A stretch of 64,000 bases of DNA, taken from the NCBI GenBank assembly GCA_014896315.1, contig JADBKP010000001.1, positions 62,001-126,000 of the forward strand, in the 5' to 3' direction. The position numbers and the translations under genes are program-made. Positions within the stretch are counted from its first letter, which is position 1, and the number at the start of each line of letters is the position of its first letter. Under the pieces are notes generated by a model. That model ran no database searches. It worked only from the letters and a program-made list of their open reading frames with translations, and was not told the DNA's origin. This stretch comes from Limnochordales bacterium. GTDB lineage: Bacteria; Bacillota; Limnochordia; Limnochordales; DUMU01. This document shows positions 25,478 to 33,719 of the stretch, piece by piece.

Positions 25478-25930
25478 GTGCCCGCCGGGATTCTGGTGCT
25501 GGTCATCCTGCTGGGAGCAGGTCTTTACATTCACAACCAGCCCCTGGCAGCCGCTTCCTTGCTGATACTGATCCTTTCGGCCGTCGGCTGGCCGGCGGTG
25601 CTACCCTTCCTGGAACGCCACAGCGTCCAGCTCGGCATATTCTTTCTGCTCGTCGCAGTTCTCACCCCGTTCACCCGCAGTGAACTGACCTGGAATGAGA
25701 TCTACCGCTCGCTCGTTTCCGACCGCGGCATCCTGGTGGTAACCATCGGCGCCCTCTCAACCTACCTGGCCGCCCGGGGAGTCCGTCTACTTCAGTCCGA
25801 TCCTGTCATCATGGTCAGCCTGGTGGTCGGCTCGGTGGTGGGCGTTTCCCTCCTGGGAGGGATTCCCGCCGGACCACTGGTGGCTGCGGGACTGGCCGCC
25901 GTTCTGGTGGAGCTGCTTACCCCCCGATGA
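25478..25930 (+). CDS. DUF441 membrane protein
   Basis: The 150-residue protein has four hydrophobic segments starting right at the N-terminus (VPAGILVLVILLGAGLYI) and the DUF441 body (WPAVLPFLERHSVQLGIFFL ... GIPAGPLVAAGLAAVLVELL). The length equals the family norm with the GTG at 25478 (GGGGGTG upstream). The function of the family is unknown. Its last 144 bases are antisense to the 3' end of the MFS gene. Confidence 0.88.
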   Translation: MPAGILVLVILLGAGLYIHNQPLAAASLLILILSAVGWPAVLPFLERHSVQLGIFFLLVAVLTPFTRSELTWNEIYRSLVSDRGILVVTIGALSTYLAARGVRLLQSDPVIMVSLVVGSVVGVSLLGGIPAGPLVAAGLAAVLVELLTPR

Positions 25931-27226
25931 TCCCATCTGGCCGGAGACTTCCGGCGCGGGCCCTGTCAGTTTCGCCGGCAACAACTCCTCCTCGCGTACG
26001 ACGAACAGCTGGAGCAGCGCCACCACCCCCAGCACTCCTGCCACGGCCAAAAGCAGCAGCAGCCGCCCCGTATCGGCACCCCAGCCGTAGAAGGGCGGGC
26101 CGGCGGCGACGCCAAAAAAGCGGAGGCTGCCGTAGATGCCCGTCACTATTCCCCGCTCAGCCCGGGAAGCAGTACTTGTGATCAGGACGTTTATAGAGGG
26201 CAAGGTGAGGCCGGTGCCGACGCCCGTGCCCAGACTGACCGCGGCCAGGCGCAGAATCCAGTGGTCAAGTAGCAGCAAGGCTACGATACCGGCCGCGGCC
26301 AGACCCAGGCCCAGGGGAATGGTCAAGCCAACGTAGCGGGGCAGCTGTTTCTGCATGATTGTGCCGGTAGTGTAGGCCACCGACGCCATCAAGAGGACCG
26401 GGATGGCCAGCAGGAGCCCGCGTCCAAAGACTCCAATACCCTGATCTCGTTCCAGCATGTCGGAGAGGAGGCTCAGCGTGCCGAAAAGATTGCCCAGGAC
26501 AAGAAAGCCGGCCATGCTGGTGATCAGGAAGTAGACGCCCTTTTGCCGGGCAATTTGCGCCAGAGTCCGGCCGTACTCATGCAGCGACTGGGGCTTCTCG
26601 TCCAGCTTCGGCTCCTCTGCCACCCACCACACCAGGGCCGCCGCCGGAAGGGCAAGTACCCCGTACAGGAAGAACGGTGCGTACCACGCGAGCAAAGCCG
26701 CGGCCGCACCGGCCAGGGGTGCAATAACCTTTCCCAAGCCGTTGGCAGCCTCAAGCAGACCCAAGGCCCAAGCGCGCGCGGGGCCCGTGTATATGTCGCT
26801 GGCCATGGCCATGGCCAGCTGGTAGGTACCCCCGGCACCGACCCCTTGAAGAATGCGGCCCGCCACTATCCAGGGCCAGGGGTTGGCGGCCAGGACGGCG
26901 GCCACACCGGCGACCAGTCCACCAGTGCCGTAGAGGGCCAGCGCCGGGGCGATCACCGCCCTGCGTCCGCTCCGATCTGAGATAAAGCCAGAAAATGGTA
27001 TTATCAGCCCTGCCGGTATTGAGAAGAGCGTGATCAGCACACCGACACGGGTCAGGTTTGTGTCCAGGGCCTTCTGCAGCTCGGGCAAGACCGGGATCAG
27101 CAGGGAGTTACCCAGCACCATGATGAAGGGAACGGTGCACAGCACATACAATGTCACCGCCTTCCGTCCCGGCGACCTCTGCCTCTCCCCATGACCGCCA
27201 TCTGCCCTGCACTCTGTTTCGGCCAT
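25787..27226 (-). CDS. MFS transporter, DHA1-like
   Basis: The 479-residue protein has about 12 membrane segments, an A-like motif SGFISDRSGRR (about residues 79-89) and AGRILQGVGAGG, typical of drug:H+ antiporters of the major facilitator superfamily. The substrate is unknown. After the last membrane segment it carries a hydrophilic tail of about 60 residues rich in Ser, Gln and His, whose DNA lies antisense to DUF441. One additional G in the six-G run near 25920 would stop the protein there, so the tail may come from a slip or sequence error. The ATG has AGGAGG 10 bases upstream. Confidence 0.88.
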   Translation of the reverse strand: MAETECRADGGHGERQRSPGRKAVTLYVLCTVPFIMVLGNSLLIPVLPELQKALDTNLTRVGVLITLFSIPAGLIIPFSGFISDRSGRRAVIAPALALYGTGGLVAGVAAVLAANPWPWIVAGRILQGVGAGGTYQLAMAMASDIYTGPARAWALGLLEAANGLGKVIAPLAGAAAALLAWYAPFFLYGVLALPAAALVWWVAEEPKLDEKPQSLHEYGRTLAQIARQKGVYFLITSMAGFLVLGNLFGTLSLLSDMLERDQGIGVFGRGLLLAIPVLLMASVAYTTGTIMQKQLPRYVGLTIPLGLGLAAAGIVALLLLDHWILRLAAVSLGTGVGTGLTLPSINVLITSTASRAERGIVTGIYGSLRFFGVAAGPPFYGWGADTGRLLLLLAVAGVLGVVALLQLFVVREEELLPAKLTGPAPEVSGQMGSSGGKQLHQNGGQSRSHQWSGGNPSQEGNAHHRADHQADHDDRIGLK

Positions 27227-27386
27227 TCACCTGCGACCTCCTCGCGCGCCTGGGTAGTATGCAGCTTTTTGCTTCACTTCACGCCCGGGGGAGGCAGGCG
27301 TTGAGACCGGGATATTCTGGGTACACTCTGCAAAGAACGACATTCAGGGGAGAAAGGGAAGAACGGGCCTGCCCACACTCGCACGC

Positions 27387-28355
27387 TTGCGACTGCTCTT
27401 GCCCGTACTGGCTCTGCTCGTGATCTCCTGGGCGGGCCTGCAAACTGCCCGCGGCCCAGGGCAGGCAGAGCTGATAACCGGGCTGGAAGCTTTTCTTGAT
27501 GCTCGCCTGCGGCAGGACGAGGAGGCGGCGCTCATCTGGCTGACCAAAAGCGCACGCCACCAATTCACCCGGGCCGGCGAGCCCATCACCGGTACGGCTA
27601 ATCCCCACTGGACCTACTTCGCCGTACTTGGCTGGAAGGGAAACGAGGCGATCGTCGCCGCACACGAGGGGTACTCCGGCGTCCCCTATGCCTCATACCG
27701 GGAAGAACGGCTCGCCTGGGGAAAGGTAGGCGGTGAGTGGCGGATCGTTCGAGCCCGTTTCTCACCCCGGTACACTCTGCGGGCCAGCCAGGACGGCACC
27801 ACACTCTTCTTTGCGACAGATACCGGTACGGCAGCCCCAGGTCAGCCGGACGGCGACGGTAAGTGGCAGGAGCGGCAGGAGAGTATCTCCCCCACGGTAG
27901 TCCTGCGTCTTACGGACCTTCCGGCAGAGTTCACCCCGGCCGGTGCCTCGCCTGAGGTACGGTTTGGAGTCGGGCGGGCCCGGTTTGGGCCGCTGGCCTT
28001 TGCACCCGCAGATCCGTCCCGCTTTGCTTTCAGCAGCAGTGGCGTCCACGGCTTTGTCGGCCTGGCCAGCCGGCAGGGGTTCGAGCGCGGACTTGATCTG
28101 TACTTCGAGGGCGATGTGGTGGAGATCCGCTGGAGCCCCCAGGGTCAATACCTCCTCGTGGACGTACTCGAACCGTCCGGCCAGGTGGTCACATTCATTT
28201 ACGATGTGGTCCGCGGAACTCGCCTTCCCGTCGAGCGCATCCGGGCCTATCCCGCCCCGATCCCGCCTGAATTGCTGAGTGTAAGCCGGCTACCCGCCGC
28301 CCATCGCGTGCAGACCCCTGCCCCTGTATTCCCCGCGCCCGCTGCTGCCTTCTAG
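27387..28355 (+). CDS. Secreted or membrane-anchored protein of unknown function
   Basis: The 322-residue product starts with a signal-like segment (LLLPVLALLVISWAGLQTA) followed by a domain of about 110 residues (TGLEAFLDARLRQDEEAALIW, then GKVGGEWRIVRARF) that resembles the alpha+beta layout of small secreted NTF2/DUF-type domains. A Pro/Ala-rich C-terminus follows. The second half (about 170-300) is beta-rich with VVEIRWSPQGQYLLVDVLE, similar in style to WD/PD40-like repeats. I do not recognise a family. The TTG start has no clear SD. A GGGGAGAAAGGGAAG stretch lies 26-40 bases upstream, so a start at CTG 27369 is possible. It precedes the PdaB-like gene. Confidence 0.65.
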   Translation: MRLLLPVLALLVISWAGLQTARGPGQAELITGLEAFLDARLRQDEEAALIWLTKSARHQFTRAGEPITGTANPHWTYFAVLGWKGNEAIVAAHEGYSGVPYASYREERLAWGKVGGEWRIVRARFSPRYTLRASQDGTTLFFATDTGTAAPGQPDGDGKWQERQESISPTVVLRLTDLPAEFTPAGASPEVRFGVGRARFGPLAFAPADPSRFAFSSSGVHGFVGLASRQGFERGLDLYFEGDVVEIRWSPQGQYLLVDVLEPSGQVVTFIYDVVRGTRLPVERIRAYPAPIPPELLSVSRLPAAHRVQTPAPVFPAPAAAF

Positions 28356-28383
28356 TTCACCGTTCACCCACATACTGATGAAC

Positions 28384-28411
28384 CGGCAGCCCGCCGGGTG
28401 GCAGGCTGCCG
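28384..28411 (+). repeat. 8-bp inverted repeat between the unknown secreted gene and pdaB-like
   Basis: CGGCAGCC and GGCTGCCG enclose 12 bases in the 93-base gap. No U-run follows, so it is a weak terminator or RNA-stability candidate. Confidence 0.4.
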
Positions 28412-28448
28412 TCCGCAAGCAAACCGCACCGGCCGGGGAGGTATCCAG

Positions 28449-29231
28449 ATGCAGATGTTTTTCATCCGGGCCCGGACCTTACTCGCTTATGCGGGTCTGC
28501 TCGCCCTGCTGATTGTCGTGGGCATTGCCTGGCGCGCCGGCTGGCACTGGGAGCGGCCGATTCAGGAGTTCGACAACTACATCCCCGCAGTGGCCCATAC
28601 CGAGTGGCCCATCTTCTACGTCAAGACCGATCAGAAGAAGGTAGCGTTGACCTTCGATATCAGCTGGGGTCATAACACCGCCCCCAAAGTGCTGGAGATC
28701 CTGAAACAGGAGGGGGTTCGGGCCACTTTCTTTCTCTCCGGTCCGTGGGCACGCCGGCACGCTGATCTGGTCCGCCGGATAGTTAGCGATGGCCATGAGA
28801 TTGCCAGCCACGGCGACCGGCACATCAACCTGGGCCATCGTTCACGTGCCGAGATTGCGGAGAATATTCAAAAAGCCGATGCCGACCTGCGGGCCGTCTC
28901 CGGACAACAGCCCCGCTTTTTCCGGCCGCCCAATGGCGACTACGATGACATGGTGATCGAAACCGCCCGCAGTCTCGGTTATGAGACGGTGATCTGGGCC
29001 ATAGACACGCTCGACTGGAAGAATCCGGGACCGGAATACATGGTACGGCGGGTACTCAACCAGGTCTTCAACGGGGCGATCATCCTGATGCATGCCAGCG
29101 ACTCGTCCAAACAGATCCATCTCGCGCTGCCCGAGATCATCCGCGAGCTCCGCTCCCGTGGGTACGAACTGGTCACCGTCGGTGAACTGTTGCTCGCCGG
29201 CACTCCCGGTCGCAACGATCCCCGCCGTTAG
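28449..29231 (+). CDS. Polysaccharide deacetylase, sporulation PdaB-like
   Basis: The 260-residue protein has one N-terminal membrane segment (about 8-27) and a NodB-type deacetylase domain: VALTFDISWG (catalytic/metal Asp), SHGDRHINLGH (metal His), RPPNGDYDD, DTLDWKNPG and IILMHASDS. The TFDISWG form and the DTLDWKNPG motif match proteins named PdaB in spore formers, needed for stable spores. The ATG at 28449 has GGGGAGG 7 bases upstream and was preferred over one at 28398. Together with the CwlD-like gene 4 kb away it points to cortex modification. Confidence 0.87.
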   Translation: MQMFFIRARTLLAYAGLLALLIVVGIAWRAGWHWERPIQEFDNYIPAVAHTEWPIFYVKTDQKKVALTFDISWGHNTAPKVLEILKQEGVRATFFLSGPWARRHADLVRRIVSDGHEIASHGDRHINLGHRSRAEIAENIQKADADLRAVSGQQPRFFRPPNGDYDDMVIETARSLGYETVIWAIDTLDWKNPGPEYMVRRVLNQVFNGAIILMHASDSSKQIHLALPEIIRELRSRGYELVTVGELLLAGTPGRNDPRR

Positions 29232-29481
29232 CAACCGGCGATGCCTGCGCCGGACAAGTATCGTCTAGTTAGAGGCGGCGATGAAACGTAAAGTGAAAGA
29301 CCACATGCCCGGGCCGAGCTGCCAAAGATCGCTCACCCGGACAGCCGCCCTGCTGGCCGTCCGACCCTCTCGACGTCCGCAGGCCACGGTGACGCCTCCC
29401 TATGACGTAATAGACGTGATATCGGAACGTGTAATAGCCGGACGGTAGAAACCCGTGCCATAAGATGCAACTACTGGCATG
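29232..29481. other. 250-base gap without a firm gene
   Basis: It holds a 6-bp inverted repeat (CCGGCG / CGCCGG, 29235-29253) just after the PdaB-like stop and a 55-codon frame (29281-29448) listed separately. No promoter is convincing. Confidence 0.5.
29281..29448 (+). CDS. Doubtful 55-codon frame, possible DUF1015-like remnant
   Basis: An ATG with GAGGCGGCG upstream opens a 55-codon frame. Its middle part (LLAVRPSRRPQ, then TPPYDVIDV) looks like the start of DUF1015 proteins, which have a PFRALRP...APPYDVI pattern. The rest of such a protein (about 400 residues) is absent. It may be a decayed gene or a chance match. Confidence 0.2.
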   Translation: MKRKVKDHMPGPSCQRSLTRTAALLAVRPSRRPQATVTPPYDVIDVISERVIAGR

Positions 29482-30321
29482 TTATCTTACCCCGGGATCT
29501 CCGTCCATACCAAAGATAAGGTCAAGCATCTGGCGGGCATTGCGGATGGCGTAATCGCCAAAGTTGTTATTCATCAGCAGGTGAACTGCCTCCGCCTCCC
29601 CGGCCAGCTCCTGCGCCTTTTCCGCCCATGGGCGCAACTCCTCTTCAGAGTAGAGGTACTTGAAACGATCGCCGCTCGTAGCCAACCCCCGGGCGTACCA
29701 GGTCTCCCGGTTCCGTCCGTGAAACCGGATTATGGCCAGCAGGGGGTTGGTCACGGCAATGACGGCGGGTATGCTTCCGGAGCCGGTCTGGGGCTCGTCG
29801 ACGATCGTATGAACAAACTGCAGGTCCCGCAAGAATGCGAGGGTTTCCTTGCTCACCGCCGGGGTGGCAAACCAGCTGCGGTGGCGAAATTCGATGGCAA
29901 TAAGGTAGGAAGCAAACTGCTCCCGGACCCAGACAAGATAGTCCAGATTCTCGGCCCGTCGCACAAACCAGGGGGGAAACTGGAAGTGAAGCGCGGTCAG
30001 CTTGCCGCTGGCGACCAGCGGCTCAAGGCTGCTGCGAAAGCGATGGGCCACTTCATCCAGGTTCTCCTCGCCAGGTTTGGGAGTCCGGTCATGCCTGGTC
30101 AGCGCCCGGTAGGCCTTGACGTGGAAACGAAAGTCGGGCGGGGTCACCTGAGCCCAGAGGGCAAAATTGCGGGGCGGCTGCAGAGCATAGTAGGACGAAT
30201 CCACTTCCACCAGGTTAAACTGCCGGGCATAGTACGGCAGGCGCTCACGCGGCTTGAGCCCCTCGGGATAGAAGTTGGCGTGGTCCGCCCAGGCACACGT
30301 TCCCACGCGAATTTGTCCCAT
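29482..30321 (-). CDS. DUF72 family protein (YecE-like TIM barrel)
   Basis: The 279-residue product has the family features IRVGTCAWADHANFYPEGL at the start, LVEVDSSYYALQP (about 37-49), FHVKAYRALTRH and, later, IRFHGRNRETW. The family folds as a TIM barrel resembling an endonuclease IV; its reaction is unknown. The ATG has AGAGGGAG upstream. It diverges from the YchF-like gene with 41 bases between starts. Confidence 0.93.
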   Translation of the reverse strand: MGQIRVGTCAWADHANFYPEGLKPRERLPYYARQFNLVEVDSSYYALQPPRNFALWAQVTPPDFRFHVKAYRALTRHDRTPKPGEENLDEVAHRFRSSLEPLVASGKLTALHFQFPPWFVRRAENLDYLVWVREQFASYLIAIEFRHRSWFATPAVSKETLAFLRDLQFVHTIVDEPQTGSGSIPAVIAVTNPLLAIIRFHGRNRETWYARGLATSGDRFKYLYSEEELRPWAEKAQELAGEAEAVHLLMNNNFGDYAIRNARQMLDLIFGMDGDPGVR

Positions 30322-30349
30322 AGCACTCCCTCTTTCCCATTATCACCCC

Positions 30350-30355
30350 TATAAT
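30350..30355 (+). promoter_or_regulatory. -10 box placing the YchF-like transcript start at or next to its ATG
   Basis: TATAAT ends 7 bases before the ATG at 30363. No -35 is convincing and no SD lies between, so the mRNA could be leaderless. Confidence 0.4.
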
Positions 30356-30362
30356 AGCTAAC

Positions 30363-31454
30363 ATGAGAATAGGCATTGTTGGACTTCCGCAAGTTGGCAA
30401 GACCAGTGTATTTCAGGCTCTCACCGGCAGCACGGCCGGGGTAGGTGTGGCGCCTGTCCCCGATCCGCGGGTGGACAGGCTGGCGGCCATGTTCAACCCC
30501 CGCAAGACAACTTATGCCCAGCTGGAACTGGTCGACCTCCCTTCCTACCCCCTCTCCGGTGGCCCGGCCGGTACGCCGGCAGGCGGCAAAACGGTGGAGC
30601 AAGCCCGGCGAGCTTTCCTCGAGGCGGTCCGGGACGTCGATGCCCTCATCCAGGTGGTGCGCGCCTTCGACAACCCGGCGGTGCCCCCGCCACTTGGCAG
30701 CATCAACCCCGCCCGGGAGTTCGCTACTCTGCAAGAGGAATTTCAGCTCTCCGATTATCAGGTGCTGCAAAACCGTCTGGAAAGGCTGGCCAAGACCGGG
30801 CGCGGCCGCACCGGCAATCCCGCGTCGGCCAGGAGTGAGGCTGAGCTACTGGAGAGATGCAGTGCCTGCCTGGAGGAAGGCAAGCCCCTGCGCACCCTAT
30901 CCCTCGCCGCGGAAGAGGAGAAGCTGCTGCGGGGTTTTGACCTCTTCACCTTCAGGCCGGTGATTCTTGTGGTTAACCTCGACGAAGATGAATGGCGGCG
31001 GGGGAAGTACACGGGCCAGGAGGTTCTCGAGGCGCTGGCCGCGGCGCAGCATTTGCCGGTGCTCCCTATCTGCGGCCGTCTGGAACAGGAGATTGCCGAG
31101 CTGCCGCCGGAGGAGAGAGAAGCTTTCGCCCACGAGCTTGGTATCGAGGAAACGGGTATTGCGCGTCTGGCCCGTACAACCTACGCCCATCTCGGCCTGA
31201 TCTCCTTCTTCACCGTGGGCGAGGACGAAGTCAAAGCCTGGACGATCCGCCGCGGGATGAGCGCCCGGGAGGCTGCCGGCCGGATTCACAGCGATATCGC
31301 CCGCGGCTTCATCCGGGCAGAAGTGGTCACGTACGCTGACCTGATGGCTTGCGGTTCACTGGCGGCGGCCCGGGATAAGGGCCTGCTCCGCCTGGAAGGC
31401 AAGGATTATGTGATGCAGGACGGCGACATCGTCAACTTCCGCTTCCATGTCTGA
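30363..31454 (+). CDS. YchF/OLA1-related GTP/ATP-binding protein
   Basis: The 363-residue protein has a P-loop GLPQVGKTS (7-15), a Walker B-like LVDLPSY (about 58-64), an NxD-type motif in VVNLDED and a C-terminal TGS-like domain (LGLISFFTVGEDEVKAW through DGDIVNFRFHV). This is the OLA1/YchF layout (DUF933), but the protein is one of the divergent paralogues found in Clostridia. YchF proteins bind ribosomes and hydrolyse ATP or GTP. No SD precedes the ATG; see the -10 box upstream. Confidence 0.87.
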   Translation: MRIGIVGLPQVGKTSVFQALTGSTAGVGVAPVPDPRVDRLAAMFNPRKTTYAQLELVDLPSYPLSGGPAGTPAGGKTVEQARRAFLEAVRDVDALIQVVRAFDNPAVPPPLGSINPAREFATLQEEFQLSDYQVLQNRLERLAKTGRGRTGNPASARSEAELLERCSACLEEGKPLRTLSLAAEEEKLLRGFDLFTFRPVILVVNLDEDEWRRGKYTGQEVLEALAAAQHLPVLPICGRLEQEIAELPPEEREAFAHELGIEETGIARLARTTYAHLGLISFFTVGEDEVKAWTIRRGMSAREAAGRIHSDIARGFIRAEVVTYADLMACGSLAAARDKGLLRLEGKDYVMQDGDIVNFRFHV

Positions 31455-31472
31455 GCACCGCTCAAACCGGTC

Positions 31473-32261
31473 TCACCGCGAAAAGCCGCCGGAAAGGTAG
31501 GCCGAGGAAGAAGCGGACTCCGTACGCAGATGTACCTGATCACTGCCAAAGTGCAGGAGTTCTGCGCCGGTGTCCAGCACCAGCCGCCCATCGTCATCGA
31601 GGCCAGCAAAACGGCCGCGCCAGACCGCACCGTCCTCGCCTACGACCAGCACCGGCTCGTCTATCAGCAACAGGCGCTGGCGGGCCTGCGCAGCAAGAGG
31701 GATGTACTCGCCCCGGAGCAGGGAGCGGTAGAGGGGCAGGAATGCCCGTTCAACGGCGAGCAGCACGGCCCGCAGCGAGAAACGTTCACCGGTCTCTTCG
31801 TAGAGGCTTGTCGCCTTATGCCGTAATGCCGGCGGGAGATCTGCAATCCTCACATTCACGTTGAGGCCGACCCCGGCCACCGCCGCCAGCGCCTGGCCTT
31901 CAACTCCCCGGGTCTCGACCAGCACGCCGGCCAGTTTGCGGCCTCCTACCACCACATCATTAGGCCATTTCACCCGCGCGGTTACGCGGGAGACCTCTTC
32001 GACGGCCCGGGCCGTCGCCAGCGCCAGTGCCAACCCCAACCAGGAGGCACTCCGCATCGGGAGCGGCCGGGCAAAAGACAGAAGGCGGCTGGCCCACAGG
32101 CCACCCAGGGGTGACGCCCACTTTGAACCGCGGCGGCCCACCCCCGCCGACTGGGTCAAAGCGACCACCCACGTGTCCCGCCGGTAGCCGGCCTCCCACA
32201 GGCGCCAGGCTACAGTATTGGTAGAATCGACTGCTTTCAACCAGATCTGAGGTGTTTCCAT
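31473..32261 (-). CDS. birA: Biotin-protein ligase BirA, without HTH domain
   Basis: The 262-residue enzyme attaches biotin to carboxylase subunits. It has LKAVDSTNTVAWRL near the N-terminus, the biotinyl-AMP loop GVGRRGSKWASP (about 41-52), KWPNDVVVGGRKLAGVLVE (about 98-116) and a C-terminal SH3-like domain. It lacks the N-terminal HTH found in many Firmicute BirA proteins, so it should not repress biotin genes itself. No strong SD precedes the ATG. Confidence 0.93.
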   Translation of the reverse strand: METPQIWLKAVDSTNTVAWRLWEAGYRRDTWVVALTQSAGVGRRGSKWASPLGGLWASRLLSFARPLPMRSASWLGLALALATARAVEEVSRVTARVKWPNDVVVGGRKLAGVLVETRGVEGQALAAVAGVGLNVNVRIADLPPALRHKATSLYEETGERFSLRAVLLAVERAFLPLYRSLLRGEYIPLAAQARQRLLLIDEPVLVVGEDGAVWRGRFAGLDDDGRLVLDTGAELLHFGSDQVHLRTESASSSAYLSGGFSR

Positions 32262-32309
32262 ACTTTCGCTGTCAAATGGTATAATTGGCGCTGAAGGGAG
32301 GGCGGTCGT

Positions 32310-33305
32310 GTGTCTGCTCCCTCGTCCCCACCCCGCAAGTGGTTCTTTTTTTCATCAGGGATCTTGCCTGTCCTGCTGATGCTTGTGACCGCGCCCCCGG
32401 CCCGGACAACTACGCCTGCCTTCCCCGTCTTTGCTCTGGTAGAGATCACCGCCGAATTTCCCGCACCGAGCCTCCCTTCGGTCTTTTCCCGACCCCTTGG
32501 CATAGATTTGTTTGCCGAAGACTGGTCACGCACACCCTGGACGTACCCGCCCGATCCCCGCGCTCTCCGTCGTGTCGGCCTCGGTATCCTAATAGATCCC
32601 CGCGGTTACATCCTGACCAGCCAGCATCTGGTGGGCTACCCGGGTGATCACCAGAAACTCAACGCCCGCATCCTCTCCCCGGTTGCGACAGATCCTGCCA
32701 CCGCCGCCGGACTCGCCTCGGCGACGCCGGCGTTGACCGTAACCGGGGCCGGAACTCCGCTTGCCGTCCGGCTGGTCGCGGTTGATCCGGTCCACGACTT
32801 GGCACTGCTTCTCACAAGTGAACCTCCGGCGTACCGGCCAAACTCCCCGGAGCTGGTCGCAAGTCTGCTTCCCCTGGAACCGGGCTCTGCCGTCAGTCTG
32901 GTTGGGGGATCGGTGGCCGGCTCTGATCTCTCCGGGTTGACCTTGCTCCCCGGCGAGGTAACACGTTACAACAGATGGCCCTCCGCAGATGCTCAGGCGA
33001 CCGCCCACCTGATCGACCCGCTGCTCGGTGAGACCCGGGAGGTTTCAGGGCTTGTCCCCATCCGCCTGCTGCAGGTACCCGTGCTTGCCGCTGCCGCCAC
33101 CTCCACTAGTTCTACCGGCTTCGCCGCTCCCCTGCCGGGAGGTCCCGCCTTCGACAGGAACGGCCAGGTGGTGGGGCTGGTGACCGGCCTTGTGGCAACT
33201 TCCGATCCCGATCTGGCCTTTCTCGTCCCCTTGCAGGTGGGGCTGCAGCTTATGTCAGACTGGCAGGCGAGTGAAGAACGCTTCCGGCGCGTCAAGGACG
33301 AGTGA
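32310..33305 (+). CDS. Trypsin-fold (HtrA-like) secreted protein lacking the catalytic Ser
   Basis: The 331-residue product has a signal or anchor segment (about 15-30) and an HtrA/Deg-type chymotrypsin fold: GLGILIDPRGYILTSQHLV (His106 at the position of the catalytic His), VAVDPVHDLALL (Asp163) and PLPGGPAFDRNGQVVGLVTG. The last motif normally reads GNSGGP; here the Ser position is Pro276. No PDZ domain follows. The fold is clear, but it is probably not an active serine protease and may bind peptides or act as a scaffold. The GTG at 32310 has GGGAGGG 7 bases upstream. A TATAAT lies at 32278-32283. Confidence 0.72.
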   Translation: MSAPSSPPRKWFFFSSGILPVLLMLVTAPPARTTTPAFPVFALVEITAEFPAPSLPSVFSRPLGIDLFAEDWSRTPWTYPPDPRALRRVGLGILIDPRGYILTSQHLVGYPGDHQKLNARILSPVATDPATAAGLASATPALTVTGAGTPLAVRLVAVDPVHDLALLLTSEPPAYRPNSPELVASLLPLEPGSAVSLVGGSVAGSDLSGLTLLPGEVTRYNRWPSADAQATAHLIDPLLGETREVSGLVPIRLLQVPVLAAAATSTSSTGFAAPLPGGPAFDRNGQVVGLVTGLVATSDPDLAFLVPLQVGLQLMSDWQASEERFRRVKDE

Positions 33306-33657
33306 TCTCCACCTCTGCGTACCCCACCATGCCGGCCAGGGGCGGCTGCAGCTTGCGAACCCGCACGGTAACCTTCTCCAACCCTGCTCTCCCCTGCTGC
33401 GACTCAAGGATCGCCCCTGCGATTGCCTCTGCCAGCGCCTCGGCCAACCGGAAGTGGCGTTCCTCCACCACCTCCTTGATCAGGGAATATACGCGGGAGT
33501 AATCCACCGTCGCCGAGAGCTCATCCACCCGGCCTGCTTCTTTGAGATCAAGCCAGAGGTCGACGTCAACCTCCCACCGCTGCCCGAGTTGCTGCTCCGC
33601 GGGAATAGCTCCATGGTAGCCGTAGAAGACCATGTTCTTCAAGCTCAACCGGTCCAA
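33292..33657 (-). CDS. folB: Dihydroneopterin aldolase FolB
   Basis: FolB converts dihydroneopterin to hydroxymethyl-dihydropterin in folate synthesis. The 121-residue protein has the family start LKNMVFYGYHGAIPAEQ (with the catalytic Glu), VDYSRVYSLIKEVVEERHF and a C-terminal VRVRKLQPPL (Lys). The length is normal. The TTG start has no obvious SD. It lies 62 bases downstream of ftsH; folP and folK are not adjacent. Its 3' end overlaps the convergent HtrA-like gene by 14 bases. Confidence 0.92.
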   Translation of the reverse strand: MDRLSLKNMVFYGYHGAIPAEQQLGQRWEVDVDLWLDLKEAGRVDELSATVDYSRVYSLIKEVVEERHFRLAEALAEAIAGAILESQQGRAGLEKVTVRVRKLQPPLAGMVGYAEVEITRP

Positions 33658-33719
33658 GCCCGCAGGCCGGTTACGGGTACTCAGCGCCAGCCACCTCCCT
33701 GCCGCATGCGATCCGATAA

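Noticed and set aside
24600-27230. Mobile element or transfer region
   Set aside because: No integrase, direct repeats or shift in base composition; the DUF421, DUF441 and MFS genes look resident.
29235-29253. Terminator after the PdaB-like gene
   Set aside because: Only a 6-bp stem with no U-run.
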